A DNA stretch of 64,000 nt from Haematococcus lacustris (lineage: Eukaryota; Chlorophyta; Chlorophyceae; Chlamydomonadales; Haematococcaceae), in assembly GCA_030144725.1 (NCBI GenBank), contig JASKMD010000003.1, forward strand, positions 18,970,427 to 19,034,426, given 5' to 3'. The notes beneath the pieces are model-generated. The model ran no database searches, was not told the origin of the DNA, and was given only the letters and a program-made list of their open reading frames with translations. Positions 33,744 to 49,544 of this stretch are shown piece after piece (the stretch's first letter is position 1; each line of letters starts with the position of its first letter). The translations under genes were made by a program, and so were the position numbers.

Positions 33744-35313
33744 CTACTTCACATGCTCCTCTAGCTCAGCCTTCTTCTGCTTCACCAGCTCGTCAATGCG
33801 CTTGGTCCGGTCCGTTAACATCTTCTTCACCTGACCAGCCGTCACAGCACCAACCACACACGCTGCCTACTGAGGCCGAGGCCTCGTGCCTTCTCCTCAG
33901 CATAACCACTCCTACTACTCCCTCAACCCACATCCCTCATTCCTCACCTCTCACCCCTCACTCCTCACCCGTCAATGAAAAGCAGGCCGTGTGTTGCAGC
34001 CAGCAGCAGCTCTGTGACAGCCAAACCCGGGATAACGCCCGCCTCACACAGTACCCCACACCCACTGACCATCACCCTCCAGAAGTCCATGCGCCTGAGT
34101 GGTGCGGCAATGTCCGGCAGGCGTGTGACGATGGTGATGGTGATCATGACCGAACCTTGTACTGCTGCTGCTGCTGATGATGATGATGACTTCACCATGT
34201 ACTAATGGTGATGGTGTTTTAGCCAATTGCCGACAGGCGAGCCTGGAGGGGAAGCGTCCTAATTTCATAATATGCTTTGCCATGGTTTGGACCCTGCGAC
34301 CTGTCAGTTATCAGATTCACCCACTACCAACCGAGCCTGCGAGACGGCATGTGCTGATGGTGCTGGTGCTGGTGCTGACTGACCTCCTGCAGCTGCCTGT
34401 GCCGCGCATCCTCCTGTGGCACCCCCTTGTTGATGGCGTCCAGCGCCCGGGCCTGCATGCCGCTGATGACATGCTTCCACTTCACAGCCTCCTGGCTGGC
34501 CAGCTTGCTGGTGTTGCTAACCATGTCTAAGGACGGCCTGCAGGGTTGCAGGCCAGGTGTTCCGCCTTCACCGCCATACGCCACTTCGGTCATATGGCAC
34601 TATCGGCACTATGGCATTATCACATATGGCCTCACCGCCATACGGCACTACCGCCACATGGCATACGGTACACACCTCGCCATGCCTCAACGTCTGCTGA
34701 TTGATTGAGGTTGATAGATTGAGGTCAAAGTAACTGTGATCCAGACACCGAGGTGCAGAGATTGAGGTCAAGAGGTTGAAGTCAGGAGGTGCTGACACGT
34801 AGAGGTGTGTGCAGGCAGCAGTGCCCTATATCAGGTGCATGGTCCACATACCCTATGGTACCATGGGCGGGTAGGGTTCCCTCCTCATCTATTACCGCCA
34901 CAATATGTTTGACCACAAAAGGTACATTTGGGTGAGGCTGCCGGTAGGGCAGCAGTGCAAGGGGTCGTGGGGCGACTGGGTGTGGTAGGCCTGGTGGAGC
35001 TGGCTCAGGGGGCAGTCGCATGGGCAGGGTGCGCACGCGGGGCTAGCAGCTGTAAGGGGGCCATGCAAGCCAATGCCATGCAAGTCAGTGCCATGCAAGT
35101 CAGTGCCATGCAAGTCAGTGCCATGGTGGGAGGGAGGACCTGACCTGGACTGACCTTGGCACTGGCACTTCAATCTCGGGGCCCACTACATTGGCTTGCA
35201 GCTTCAGTGTGGAGGTGCGCAGGGCCTCTGCGATGGCATGGAGGTGCTGGGGCACCAGCACAGCCAGCTGTTAGGTCAGAGCAAAATGTGTCATGCGTGA
35301 CAGGTCACACCCC

Positions 35314-35369
<56 letters not shown>

Positions 35370-38333
35370 ACACAGCCCAGCAGGAGGCGAAAGGCATGCA
35401 ACCATGGAGATGCAATGGTCACATCCATTCCAGAGTGACCGAGGCATTTGCTTTACCAGGCCACTGTTGCTCGCCCGTCAGCCAACCACCTGGGCATGTC
35501 CTTTATTGTTGCATGCACATGTATCAAAGCCTTCGTACAGGAAGATCAAATGTCTACCGACCAGGTGTGAGATCTCTAGGCTCAGCACACACAATGCTGG
35601 CTACAGGGTGCAATACCTTTTCCCTCTGCTGCACGGCTTGTCAAGTGTCTAGGCTGTCAATGCCAGCATGACCCACCGAGACACCCCACCGAGACACCCC
35701 ATGAACCCACCGAGACACTCCTTAGACCCAAACCTTGCTCCGTCTTTTAGCGTGGAGTGTGATTGTGGAGTGTGATTGTGCATACTAGCGTAAGCGGGCT
35801 GCTAGTTCCCGAGTGCAACAAATCGTCAATCAAGCGACAGCTCCCATCCCGTAATGGCTAAGAAGAAGAGGAAGGGCAGCGACAAGCACAAGAAGGGCCC
35901 GCCAAAGAAACCGAAAGGTGCCTGGCCCTAGCCGACTGTGAGCTGTGTCGTGAGCTCCGCGCTGTGTAATAACCCGTCGCTCCTGTTGGTTCCATCGCAG
36001 CGTCTCGTTCCCCTCAAGGCAAGCAACGACAGGAGCGTCGGGATGACTGGAACACGCGCAGACGTCAGGTGCAGCTCCGCCCCCGCCTTGTGTGTCCCAG
36101 CACTGTTTGTGTCCCCGCACTGTTTGTGTCCCCGCGTTGTGTCCTGTCAAAATGGTAATTGTGCTTGTCCGCAGGTCATCAAGGTCCCGGAGGGCACTGT
36201 GCTGCACAGGTGCAAGAAGACAAAGCGCAAGCTACGGGCTCACCTCCAGCTGCGGGCTGAGGCGCACTCCCAGCTCCGCGTCATCGCCTCTTTGTTTGTG
36301 CTCAGAATCTTCCTGACATGCCTGGTGGGCTACCCCACCCCGGGGTACCGCAGCGCCACTGAGCCTCCAGCCGTGCAGCCCCCCCAAGCCCCGGATGCAC
36401 CCCCCCTACCCCCACTCCCCCCGCGTGCCCCTGCCCAGCCTGCCCCAGCCCAGCCTGCCAGCATGGAGTGGGACTGTGACTTGGACTCCGAGTCAGATTG
36501 TGACTCTGAGCCAGAGCCACAGTCTGACTCTGAGTCAGAGTCAGAGTCAGAGCCTGAGCCAGTCAAGCAACCCCCCCCAAGGCGCTGCAGCGCCCGTCTG
36601 GCAGCCCTTGCACCCGCAGCACCCACTAGCCCTCCCTTTGCTTAAGCAGCTCAAGGACTTCAGCCAGTTCTATGCTTATCCAACCAGCTGCAACCAGCAA
36701 GTCTAAAACCAGCTGCAGCGGCGGCTTGTGCGCCCAAGGCAGCGCCGCCACCCCATGCTCATGCCCGTTTTTGAGGACCCCAGCAACCAGGCGCTGCTGG
36801 CCAAGCTGCAGGAGCTGGGCAACATTGATCTGAGGGATGACGCCAACACCATCTGAGCGCACTCCATGCAGGTGGCGGTGGCCATGCAGCAGCACTACTC
36901 CAACCCAGGCAAGTGATGGTGGTGCATAGACTCCTGACCCGACCTGACCTGACCTGACCTGACCAGCGTGACCAGCCAGTGCGGGGCCTGATGTGGTGCC
37001 CTGTACTGGCCCCCCGCAAGCCCCCACAGGCCCCACGCAGCAGCCAGGAAGCCACACAGGCAGCAGCCTTAGAGCCTGGGCCCAGCACTCCCCCGCCAGC
37101 CAAGCGCACCAAGGCTGAGCCGGCAGCTGAGCCCACCAAGGGCAAAGGCAAGGGCAAGTCTGCCAAAGCCAAGCCAGCACCGCAGCCAGGCAGGCGGCTG
37201 GACAGGGACTGCAATGCAGCGCTGGACATGCTGCGCATTGGGGAGAGCAGGTGGCGGCTGCTAGAGCTGTGCTTCTGGCCAGACCAGGGAGCGCTGCCAG
37301 CCAAGGGCAAGGAGTACCCTGGCCTGGGCTACAAGCGGCTGCGAGACAAGCCTCCCAAGGCCCAGCAGCAGCAGCAGCAACAGCCTGCTGAGGCACAGTA
37401 GTGTGTGCCCCCCTTTGTTGAGCTGTCATCAGCTTACATTAGTGCATGCTTTGTCATGCCAACTCTACACAATAGCCCTCGCGGGTCAGGCAGTAATGTA
37501 GGTGGTAGGCGCTCATGTGCCATGTGCACTGGGTATACTCCACACAGCTCAATAACACCACTTGAGTCGGGCGACTATTGCCCACTAGTGGTCCCTAGTA
37601 TTCCCGCTAGTGGCCACTAGTGGTCCCTGGTGGTCCGGCTCAAACGGAAGCCCTAGTGAGGGACAAGGGGGCTGTCAATGCCAGTAGCGGTCACCACCCT
37701 AGTTGGCCGTGTTCTTCCACAGGCCCGGTGCCGCTACAGCTCCAGAAAAAGAGCTTGGGCTCTAACACACTGAGCTGCACACCCACAAACCCTTAACCCA
37801 GCCTGGACACTGTCAAGCACTCACCGCGGGCTGGTAGGGTGACACTGCCAGTTTGTTGATGCTGCGGACTGCCACTGTGGCGCAGCTTTTCAATGGCACG
37901 TGCTTGTGCTCTGCCACTGCCACTGGCAGCACCTCCAGCATCTGTGGGCTGACACGGCCGGATGTGAACTTGCTGAGCTCCTTTTGGAAGTCAGCCAGGG
38001 CTGCATCCATGGTCCTGCAGCAAAGCAACACCACCTCTGGTGAGATGGCACTTCTTTGTTACATAGTGATGATAGTACCTGGCCAAAAGCTTGAGGTCGG
38101 GTGGCTCCACATCTGCTTCCTCGCTATCTTCTTTCTTTCCTTTCTGCTTGCCGGCTGCAACCACCAGGTCAGGGTGGTTTTGCCAAGTTTGCGAAACTCC
38201 AGGCTCCTTGGCTACTGGGACTGACGAACGTGCCTTTCTTCGCATAGTGTGCGGCATGCAACCCCCATACCCGTGGGGTCGCGTCATTGACGACCGCGCG
38301 CAGTGAAGTGGCGGCGAGCAACCTGCCAATCAT
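33744..38333 (-). CDS. Organellar ribosome recycling factor, complete
   Basis: Minus exons: 38333-38234, 38154-38079, 38014-37825, 35267-35155, 34537-34384, 33830-33744. All phases agree, giving 239 aa. The product frees ribosomes from mRNA after termination, together with EF-G. The leader MIGRLLAATSLRAVV...HAAHYAKK looks like a mitochondrial presequence. The core MDAALADFQKELSKFTSGRV...PYQP matches the RRF N-terminal helix ('LRTGRASP...TPYD'). HAIAEALRTSTLKL...GPEIEVPVPRPS covers domain II, and KKMLTDRTKRIDELVKQKKA is the C-terminal helix. Intron 1 uses a GC donor (38233-38232). Intron 3 (37824-35268, about 2.56 kb) contains a Fanzor-bearing mobile element. Mitochondrial rather than plastid location is an inference from the leader. 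Confidence 0.93.
35317..35368. repeat. (CAG)n trinucleotide tract
   Basis: About 17 CAG copies in intron 3 of the RRF gene, outside the Fanzor element. Confidence 0.95.
35652..35666. repeat. Target site duplication, left (GGCTGTCAATGCCAG)
   Basis: Fifteen bases repeated exactly at 37670-37684, bracketing the Fanzor-bearing element. The first two G could belong to the element end, which would make the duplication 13 bp. Confidence 0.85.
35854..37401 (+). pseudogene. Fanzor (TnpB-like RNA-guided nuclease), internally deleted
   Basis: Exons 35854-35917, 36001-36068 and 36175-36645 agree in phase. They start MAKKKRKGSDKHKKGPPKKP, a KKKRK nuclear-localisation-type sequence, and continue VIKVPEGTVLHRCKKTKRKL. 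An acidic Ser/Glu repeat (DSESDCDSEPE) follows, and the frame stops at 36645. A decayed stretch, 36646-36920, reads KQLKDFSQFYAY...AKLQELGNIDLRDDANTI with two stops. The C-terminal exon (about 36970-37401) has VRGLMWCPVLAP, another basic KGKGKGK segment and RRLDRDCNAALDMLRIGESR, the RuvC-III motif. The RuvC-I aspartate and RuvC-II glutamate regions are missing. Fanzor proteins cut DNA guided by an omega RNA. This copy cannot do so, but it shows gene layout and introns. Confidence 0.82.
37402..37671 (+). ncRNA. Candidate Fanzor omega-RNA scaffold / conserved 3' region
   Basis: The 270 bp after the Fanzor stop are kept with few changes at 50148-50420 and 57212-57480 (both reverse) and 60880-61145. 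The terminal 82 nt form a hairpin closed by TTGAGTCGG (37562-37570) with CCGGCTCAA (37635-37643). Inside are CCACTAGTGG-type self-complementary blocks. In studied Fanzor systems the guide RNA lies at the 3' end of the element, with the guide beyond the terminus. By analogy, this could be the scaffold. Expression is unproven, and a purely structural transposon end is the alternative. Confidence 0.5.
37670..37684. repeat. Target site duplication, right (GGCTGTCAATGCCAG)
   Basis: Exact copy of 35652-35666, directly after the element terminus GGGACAAGGG. Confidence 0.85.
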
Positions 38334-38744
38334 ATCTTTTCCTGGCTTTCGGAGAATAAAACTGATTGTGGCGTCCACCCGACTGCGAGTGCCGTGGACT
38401 GCGACACCCGGACTGCGACACTACCTGGGCAATGCGTTACGAGGCCAATCATAGGCGTGGAATACGCGTGCACATCTTTAGTCACATATGTGATGACGTG
38501 CAAAACAAGACATGCGGCCCAGCTGGTTGGCTACACAATGGTTTGCCCACTGCAGCCACACCTAGCCACACACTGGTGCAGCACGTTGCGGACGCTGAGG
38601 TCCGGCTCTCACAACCATGCCAGGCTCACGTCCCGCATGTCACGATCAAAGCACAGGCACTGCTTTGTTCCATGAGCTGTGCATGGAAATCGTGAGCTCC
38701 AAGAGCCGATCTTGGGAACACGGGCACATCAGCGCAAGCAAGGA
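38334..38744. other. Spacer between RFT1 stop and RRF start
   Basis: The two genes are tandem on the minus strand. This 411-bp spacer must hold the RRF promoter and the RFT1 3' end. No clear TATA box or TGTAA signal was found, and no small gene is supported. Confidence 0.5.
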
Positions 38745-43757
<5,013 letters not shown>

Positions 43758-44392
43758 AAGACAACTAAGTTCCAGGAACTGCGATGCCAGTGCACGCTGG
43801 GACAGACGCACCTAGGAGGTGCGCAAAGCCCCTTGCCGCAGCCCGAGCATCAATGGGAGCCATCGTCGGACCTCTTATTGGTAAGAAAGCTAAACCGGAT
43901 GCTAAGGATGCGGTAGGTGACGGTAAGCTGATATTTATGGTGGGTCGCATGCAAACATGGTGACGGCCCACACATGCACAGGCAACTCCTGCACTGCGAA
44001 TGCTGCATGGAGGCCATCATGGCTAGTTCCAATACGCTTGACACGTTAAAGTTGTCTAGCTCATCACTTTTGTGCAGCCAGACAGCCACACCCGCCATAT
44101 GAGCAAGCCCTGCCTGCGTGAGTTATGCATGCTGGCAGATCAGTACAAGCGGCTGCGGAGCAGCCTACCCAAGCTTTAGGATTGGTAGCCTGCTGCACAG
44201 CAGTGTGCGCTAGCCATTTTTGAGCTTGCAGTGGGGCAATAGGCTTGAGTATCTCATGCCAGCAATGCTATTGCACCCCGCCGGGGTTAGCTCAGACTCG
44301 AGAGCAACAGTCCCAGCTGAGGGTGAGGTGTAGTGCTAAAAAGCGGCAAGTGGCGGGCAAGCAGGCAAGGAGCGCAGGCAGAAGAGCTTGCT
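43758..44392. other. Spacer upstream of RFT1
   Basis: Contains the RFT1 promoter and the 3' end of the METTL21-like gene, both on the minus strand. The stretch 44281-44330 has a GGTTAGCTCAGA phrase like a tRNA D-arm, but no matching T-arm follows. No gene is supported. Confidence 0.4.
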
Positions 44393-47150
44393 CTACATAG
44401 GGAGCACTCTATAAAACACAATCGCCTCTTCAGCCTTGATGGGGTCCACGTAACCAGCGGTGGCTGTCGAGCGCACATCAACAGGCCGCAGGACCAACCC
44501 ATACCCTGCATAGTGAAAGATCGTCATTACAGGAGCACGTCAGAGGGATAGTGATGTGGCTTGGAATGTGCCAGTATGCAGCGAGATGGGCACCCCTGAT
44601 TACGTGTTGCAGCACACATGGTTGAGGTGCTTCATCGCTGTTCAAGGCCATGACCTCGTGCTGCTGATGCTGCTGATCATGATGATGACGCACCATGTGC
44701 CACATGCACAGTGCACAACTGGACACATACAATCGCAAGTGATAGTGCGACTTCAGGCTTCAAGATGGTGACCCAGAGATGAGGAGGGGCCCCCATGTAC
44801 ACTCGTGTTCCGCCCCTGGACCACCTGGGACACTGGCTGCCTAGGTCTCCAGCCAGTCCTCAGCTACCGCTCAGCTACCGTCCAGCTGCCACAGCCTCAC
44901 CGTTAAATGTCTCGCGCATTGTTTTGTCCAGGGCGCTGCTGCGGTAACGGTGCGCAAGCTTGACCATGCTGTCGGGATTAGCCGACACCAGGCGCGACAT
45001 GAGGCCGGCCAGGTGCTCCAGCGCTGCAGGCTCGTATGTAACGTCCGCGGCTGCAAGGCAGCAGGACGCCTGGCTGAGCGCTGGCTGCGTCCACACCCCC
45101 TGCCTGGCCACCAGCTGCCCCTTTGGCTTTGCATTGCATGCGCTACCATTTAGCAGCAGCACACCACTTCAACGTGCAAGATGAAGGCTAGCTAGCGGGC
45201 CACTGCTGTGGAATGTTGTCACTGGTCCCTTTCTTGACAGGCTCAAGTCACATAGGAATCTCATGCATTAGGGGTGCCAGCTCTGGAGGTGCATGTTTCA
45301 AGGAGCCAGCGAATGCATGCTGAGATGGACCCAAGAGACGCGCAGGGTTGCCTCCTCCTCCTCATCATCATCATCATCATCATCACCACCATGCTGGCCA
45401 CTGTTGTCTAATGTCAATCAGTCACAGGCTGGCCCGCTGTAGCCTGTTCTCCACACCTCATAGGCTATGAGTCATAGCACAGGCCTGGAGCAGGCACAGC
45501 GCTAGGCAGTGTGTGGGTCACGCTAGGAGAGCTGGACCTTGCAGTGGCTGCGCAATGGCTGCCTGCCTGTGGATTGTGTGGCTGGCACACTGATGCCTGC
45601 AGCCTGCTTGCAAAGGCTGCAGGGCCAGGGTCAGGGTCAGGGCCAGGGTCAGGGTCAGGGCCAGGGTCAGGGCTATGGTCAGGGTCAAGGGTAAGCACAC
45701 ACAAGCAATACAGTGGTGGCTACCTCCTAGCGCCATGCATACCCCAGGAAAAATCTAGCCAAGCAAGTCGTCTAGACAGTACTGGAGCCGGAGCCCTCTG
45801 AAATGTAGCTGTTTAGAACCAACGCTACATACAACGTGAAACAATACTGTTAGGCACATTTAAGCACATGAGGCACAGAGACAGGTGCAGCTAGCAGCTG
45901 GCGGGGTGAACAAGGGCAGTCTAGTGTGTGCTGCTGGTGCTGCTTGCTCACCCAACACCCAGTCGTAGGGCTGCGCTAGGATGTCCTCATCTGGCTGGTC
46001 CCAGTTCAACACAGCCACCTGCAGGGGTGTGACCACACCGCGCTGACACACAAGGCGCAGTACTGTGATGACCTTGCCCCAGTACCCAGCAGGTGCTCGG
46101 TAGGAGCTCAGTCAATACGCAGCGCCCCATCATACCAAGACTGTGTGTGCGGACGTGTACTGAGCACATGCCAGCAGCTGCTTGGTGGGTGGCTTGGCTA
46201 GGTGCAACAAGCAGCATGGTTGGTCACTGACATGCAGTGTATGCACTGCTGCTGGTGATGCTGCTTCCTTTGCCGCTCCTGCTGGTGATGCTGGGGTTGG
46301 GCAACAAGGCGTCCTTTAAGGTCGCCCATGCCAGCTGGTTCCTACGCATGCGTGCTGCTCCTAGCCCTCCTAGGTTCACATGCACATGGCCAGGTCTCAA
46401 GAACGCACAAGCAAGGGCACAACGCATTCGAGTTGCTTGCCCTGTTTAGGTAAGTCGTTACCCTCACTACTCCCACACTTCCACTTCTGCTCATGCCCTG
46501 CTGAACAGCTGTCCATCATATTGTGCATGTAGGCTAGCACACAGCCATGTGCACAGCAGTGCCGCCACACACCTGTGTGCTGCCTCCAGCTGCTTCAATG
46601 ATGGCAGCGTTGGCGTTCACATTCTCTGTAGTGCTGCCCACCATGTCCTCCTTGTCCGTGAGCAGCACATGGGCACCCAGGGCAGCACATGTGATGCCCA
46701 CAATGCCTGTGCCAGAGCCCAGCTCCAGCACTCGGGCTCCGCGCAGCAGGTCAGCCCGGTTTGCTTGCAAGTGTGACGCTAGCCGGATTCCTGTGTGGCA
46801 TGTCAGGGCAAGGCAAGGCAGGGCGTGTGGAGGGTGGGGCAGGCGTGGCGGGGATGGGTGGAAGGGGGATAGGGCAGGCAGGCCCTGTGCTGCTAGCCAC
46901 ACCACGCTTCACTCTCGCACCTGCACTCCACACTAGAGCGCCAGTGCTCTCCCCTCCTGCTGCCATGCCCTGCTGAATGCGTAGGCCTGGGATGCCCACC
47001 TGGTCTGCTACCTGCAAGTTGAATACGTTTTGTTGGTTCTGCTACCTGTAAGCAGCCAAACCTCCTATGGCACGCCCACTAGCCATGGACGTGACCTCGG
47101 CCACTCACCGCTACCTCCTGTCGCTTTAGCGACTCCTGTAGCTGCTGCAT
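44393..47150 (-). CDS. METTL21-type protein N-methyltransferase, complete
   Basis: Minus exons: 47150-47109, 47011-46921, 46790-46573, 46018-45952, 45050-44901, 44505-44393. All phases agree, giving 226 aa, the usual size of the family. It uses S-adenosylmethionine to methylate lysine (or histidine) in proteins such as chaperones and elongation factors; the substrate is not predictable here. Features: ALVWSAGIRLASHLQ before the fold; motif I VLELGSGTGIVGITCAALGA; LLTDKEDMVGSTTENVNAN; VLNWDQPDEDILAQPYDWVL; AADVTYEPAALEHLAGLM, which corresponds to the family's 'GADVVY' post-I motif. The last exon adds VDPIKAEEAIVFYRVLPM. Exon 4 is duplicated at 49545-49660. An intron beside it holds GGGTCA units. 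Confidence 0.9.
45620..45695. repeat. Short GGGTCAGGGCCA repeat tract
   Basis: Imperfect GGGTCA/GGGCCA units in the METTL21-like intron 4, ending GGGTCAAGGGTAAGCACACA. The same ending closes the long array at 49.5 kb. Confidence 0.85.
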
Positions 47151-47640
47151 AAAAGCCGCATTCCATAGGGGCTGTTGCAGACTAGCTCGACATACTCGAG
47201 TGCTGCGGCTGAGCACGCACGTGCGAACTCTACGGCTAGCAATGTGCATGGCGTAGCCGATGCTTTTGCCGAGATGTGCAGAGAAGCAGCGGAAGGATCA
47301 CGGATGAGCGGACGGTTACCGGATATCGTAACCACACTCACAAAAGGCAACTCTGGAGAGGATCACGGTGCCTGTGCCACGCTGTGCGACACGCCGACAC
47401 ACGGCTTACACTAAATAAACATAAATAAACAAACATAAATAAATAAACAAACATAAATAGGGGAAAACAGGAAAAACAGGAAAAAACAGGAAAAGAAGAA
47501 GAAGAAGACTACTCCGGTATTCACCGGCGTGCATTAAGGGAGGAGCTACCGCCTGGGGCGCGGCCTGCTCCCACCATAAAAAAAACAGGAAAAACAGGAC
47601 ATCGAAGGCAATAGCGGCACAGTTAGCGAAGCGAGTTAGA
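47151..47640. other. A-rich repeat-bearing intergenic stretch
   Basis: AACATAAATA and AACAGGAAAA tandem repeats at 47415-47495. Next comes a GAAGAAGAAGACTACTC...GCGTGCATTAAGG block that recurs at 61685-61735. A second GGAAAAACAGGA stretch is at 47585-47600. No gene is seen. Confidence 0.5.
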
Positions 47641-47801
47641 AAAATGCAGCGAAACAGACAGCGTAGACGTAACCGTAACGCCTCGGACAGTTAGGTTGAC
47701 CGTGAGGCCGACAGGGACACACACCGGTCTCTGACTCCTGTGGAGAAGTGTAGGGGCTCCACAGAGAGGACAGGGATACAGGACGGCCTGTGCCACGCTG
47801 T
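47641..47801 (+). mobile_element. Dispersed repeat copy related to 21.07-22.07 kb
   Basis: Starts with an ATG frame reading MQRNRQRRRNRNASDS then a stop, parallel to 21071. It ends with GTGGAGAAGTGTAGGG and GGGATACAGGACGGCC. The inner 0.7 kb present at 21 kb is lacking. Confidence 0.5.
47772..47801. repeat. 30-bp direct repeat, left
   Basis: AGGGATACAGGACGGCCTGT plus TGCCACGCTGT-type continuation, identical to 48473-48502. The similarity extends about 6 bp further left with one mismatch. Confidence 0.85.
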
Positions 47802-48472
47802 GATACTGTGCTGCTCATTGGCAAGTGGACAAAGCCTGGCGGGGGAGGGAGGTCAACCGGGGCAGCCTGCTGCGCCATGCAGTGGACATCAGCAGGCAGA
47901 TGGAGGCAGCCAACCTGAGCTGGCAGGCTGACTGGGCGGACTTGGGCTGGCACTTGGGGGGCAGCCCAACTTCAGGCCCTACCGCCCCCCCTCCCCCTTT
48001 GCGCTCACACCCAGCTGCAGTTGCAAGGCGCACCACATCAAGCTGGACACCAGGGCCATCTATGGCCTGATGCGCGCCGCTGGCATGCTGCCAGCGGACA
48101 TCACCTCCTTGACCAGGTTCAGGAATGGTGTGGCCGGGCCCAGGGACAGTGAGGTGAGAGAGCCTTGAGGTGACCAGCCTGGCATGTGGCTTGTGGCTTG
48201 AGGCATATTGCTTGTGGCATATTGCTTGTGGCATGTTGCTTGAGGCGTGTTGCTTGTGGTAACGTTGGCTGATAACGCTGGTGTTTGGGTGGCTCCAAGT
48301 GTGGTGAGTCAATTGATGTTGGCTGCAGGTGGTCAACCGGTGGATCGCCTTCCTGCCCGACCCATCCCTCTGGCCTAACGATGGGCAGACATTCGCGCAG
48401 GTGGTGCACACGGACGGAGTCACGGTCAGCGTGCTGTTCACGCGCCCCAAGCCAGCAGCGCCGCCCGAGGAT
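47802..48472 (+). pseudogene. Fanzor N-terminal/middle fragment between direct repeats
   Basis: A likely exon near 47825-47950 (SLLRHAVDISRQMEAANLSW) is followed by 48015-48151, reading HHIKLDTRAIYGLMRAAGML...SLTRFRNGV and ending at a GTGAGA donor. After the acceptor at 48328, the next exon reads VVNRWIAFLPDP and VVHTDGVTVSVLFTRPKP. The TDGVxVSVLF motif is a conserved segment upstream of RuvC-I in algal Fanzor proteins. This is the part deleted from the 35.9-37.4 kb copy. The segment is bracketed by 30-bp direct repeats (47772-47801 and 48473-48502). No RuvC residues are present, so it is inactive. Confidence 0.6.
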
Positions 48473-48502
48473 AGGGATACAGGACGGCCTGTGCCACGCT
48501 GT
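48473..48502. repeat. 30-bp direct repeat, right
   Basis: Exact copy of 47772-47801, at the end of the Fanzor fragment. A shorter match (CCTGTGCCACGCTGT) also sits near 47371. Confidence 0.85.
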
Positions 48503-49257
48503 CTGTTTCGCTACCACACTCAGGCAAATCAGTAACAGCATTTTTCAGAATCGCGGCTTGAGATTTTGCACTTAGCCATATGACGTGGTTGTAAGATTGG
48601 GGTTTGAACGAAAATTCATAGATATGCATGGTTGGTGAGATATCGCTAAGGTGATGTGTTGTACCACTCGGTGTGGTGCAGTGTAGCACAATTGGGTACA
48701 TTGTAGTAGTGCACTAGTGACAGCTGCAGTACTACACCATGAGAACCAATGTGATTTAAAGGAACAACAATCTCCAAACCAGTAAAATACCAATGAATTA
48801 CCAACATAACTACTTTATTACATCACAAAACTACTAGACTGCATATGGGTGCAGTTTTTCACGATAAGGTTCGGTGCACTGTTGCGGCATTAGATATGGT
48901 GCAGTACTGCACTTTAAGGAGTAGCTTTAAAAGAGGGTAACTAAATATTAGTTATATAATTCACGAATTTCGCTGATTTCTACGAGATTTTTCACGATGT
49001 TAATGGGCATGGGCCAATAGTCTCATTCCGAGGCGAACCGTGTACAAAAAACACCCCCTCAAAATCGATAGTTGTGCACTAATTTGCGTGTGTGCAGTCG
49101 ATGCCCTTGAGGCTCCCACACTCCAGCCCATACTGTCAGCTGGGTTGTCCAGCTGCTCCTCCAGATGCTTCTCCTGCTTGATCCATATTGACAAACTTGC
49201 ATCCACTCCCTGCCTGGGCTGTAGCTGCTGTCCAGGAGCTGCTGGCTGCACTGTCAT
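48503..49257. other. AT-richer intergenic stretch
   Basis: Lowest GC of the window (48540-49000), with no open gene. Minus-strand 49100-49250 reads ASLSIWIKQEKHLEEQLDNP, which looks faintly exon-like but has no recognised family. Confidence 0.4.
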
Positions 49258-49530
49258 TTGATGCAGGGTCAGGGTCAGGGTCAGGGTCAGGGTCAGGGTC
49301 AGGGTCAGGGTCAGGGTCAGGGTCAGGGTCAGGGTCAGGGTCAGGGTCAGGGTCAGGGTCAGGGTCAGGGTCAGGGTCAGGGTCAGGGTCAGGGTCAGGG
49401 TCAGGGTCAGGGTCAGGGTCAGGGTCAGGGTCAGGGTCAGGGTCAGGGTCAGGGTCAGGGTCAGGGTCAGGGTCAGGGTCAGGGTCAGGGTCAGGGTCAG
49501 GGTCAGGGTCAAGGGTCAGGGTCAGGGTCA
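49258..49530. repeat. (GGGTCA)n hexamer array
   Basis: About 43 near-perfect AGGGTC units, closing with GGGTCAAGGGTAAGCACACA. Artefact frames read DPDP, SGSG and TLTL. The flank is a duplicated METTL21-like exon. Confidence 0.97.
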
Positions 49531-49544
49531 AGGGTAAGCACACA

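Larger units (their letters stand above)
35667..37671 (+). mobile_element. Fanzor-bearing element in RRF intron 3
   Basis: About 2 kb, flanked by a 13-15 bp direct repeat. It opens with CACCGAGACACCCC direct repeats (35672-35745) and ends GAGGGACAAGGGGG. The same 3' end occurs at 12179, 13418, 50148, 57212 and 61145. It carries a three-exon Fanzor N-terminus, an internal deletion, the RuvC-III C-terminal exon and about 270 bp of conserved 3' region. It is antisense to the host RRF gene, so its splice sites should not disturb host splicing. Confidence 0.85.

Noticed and set aside
44281..44345. tRNA gene suggested by GGGGTTAGCTCAGA
   Set aside because: No anticodon arm or T-arm follows, and no GGTTCRA motif is present.
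49258..49530. CRISPR or telomere array
   Set aside because: Units are contiguous 6-mers with no spacers, and the unit is not a telomere repeat known for green algae.
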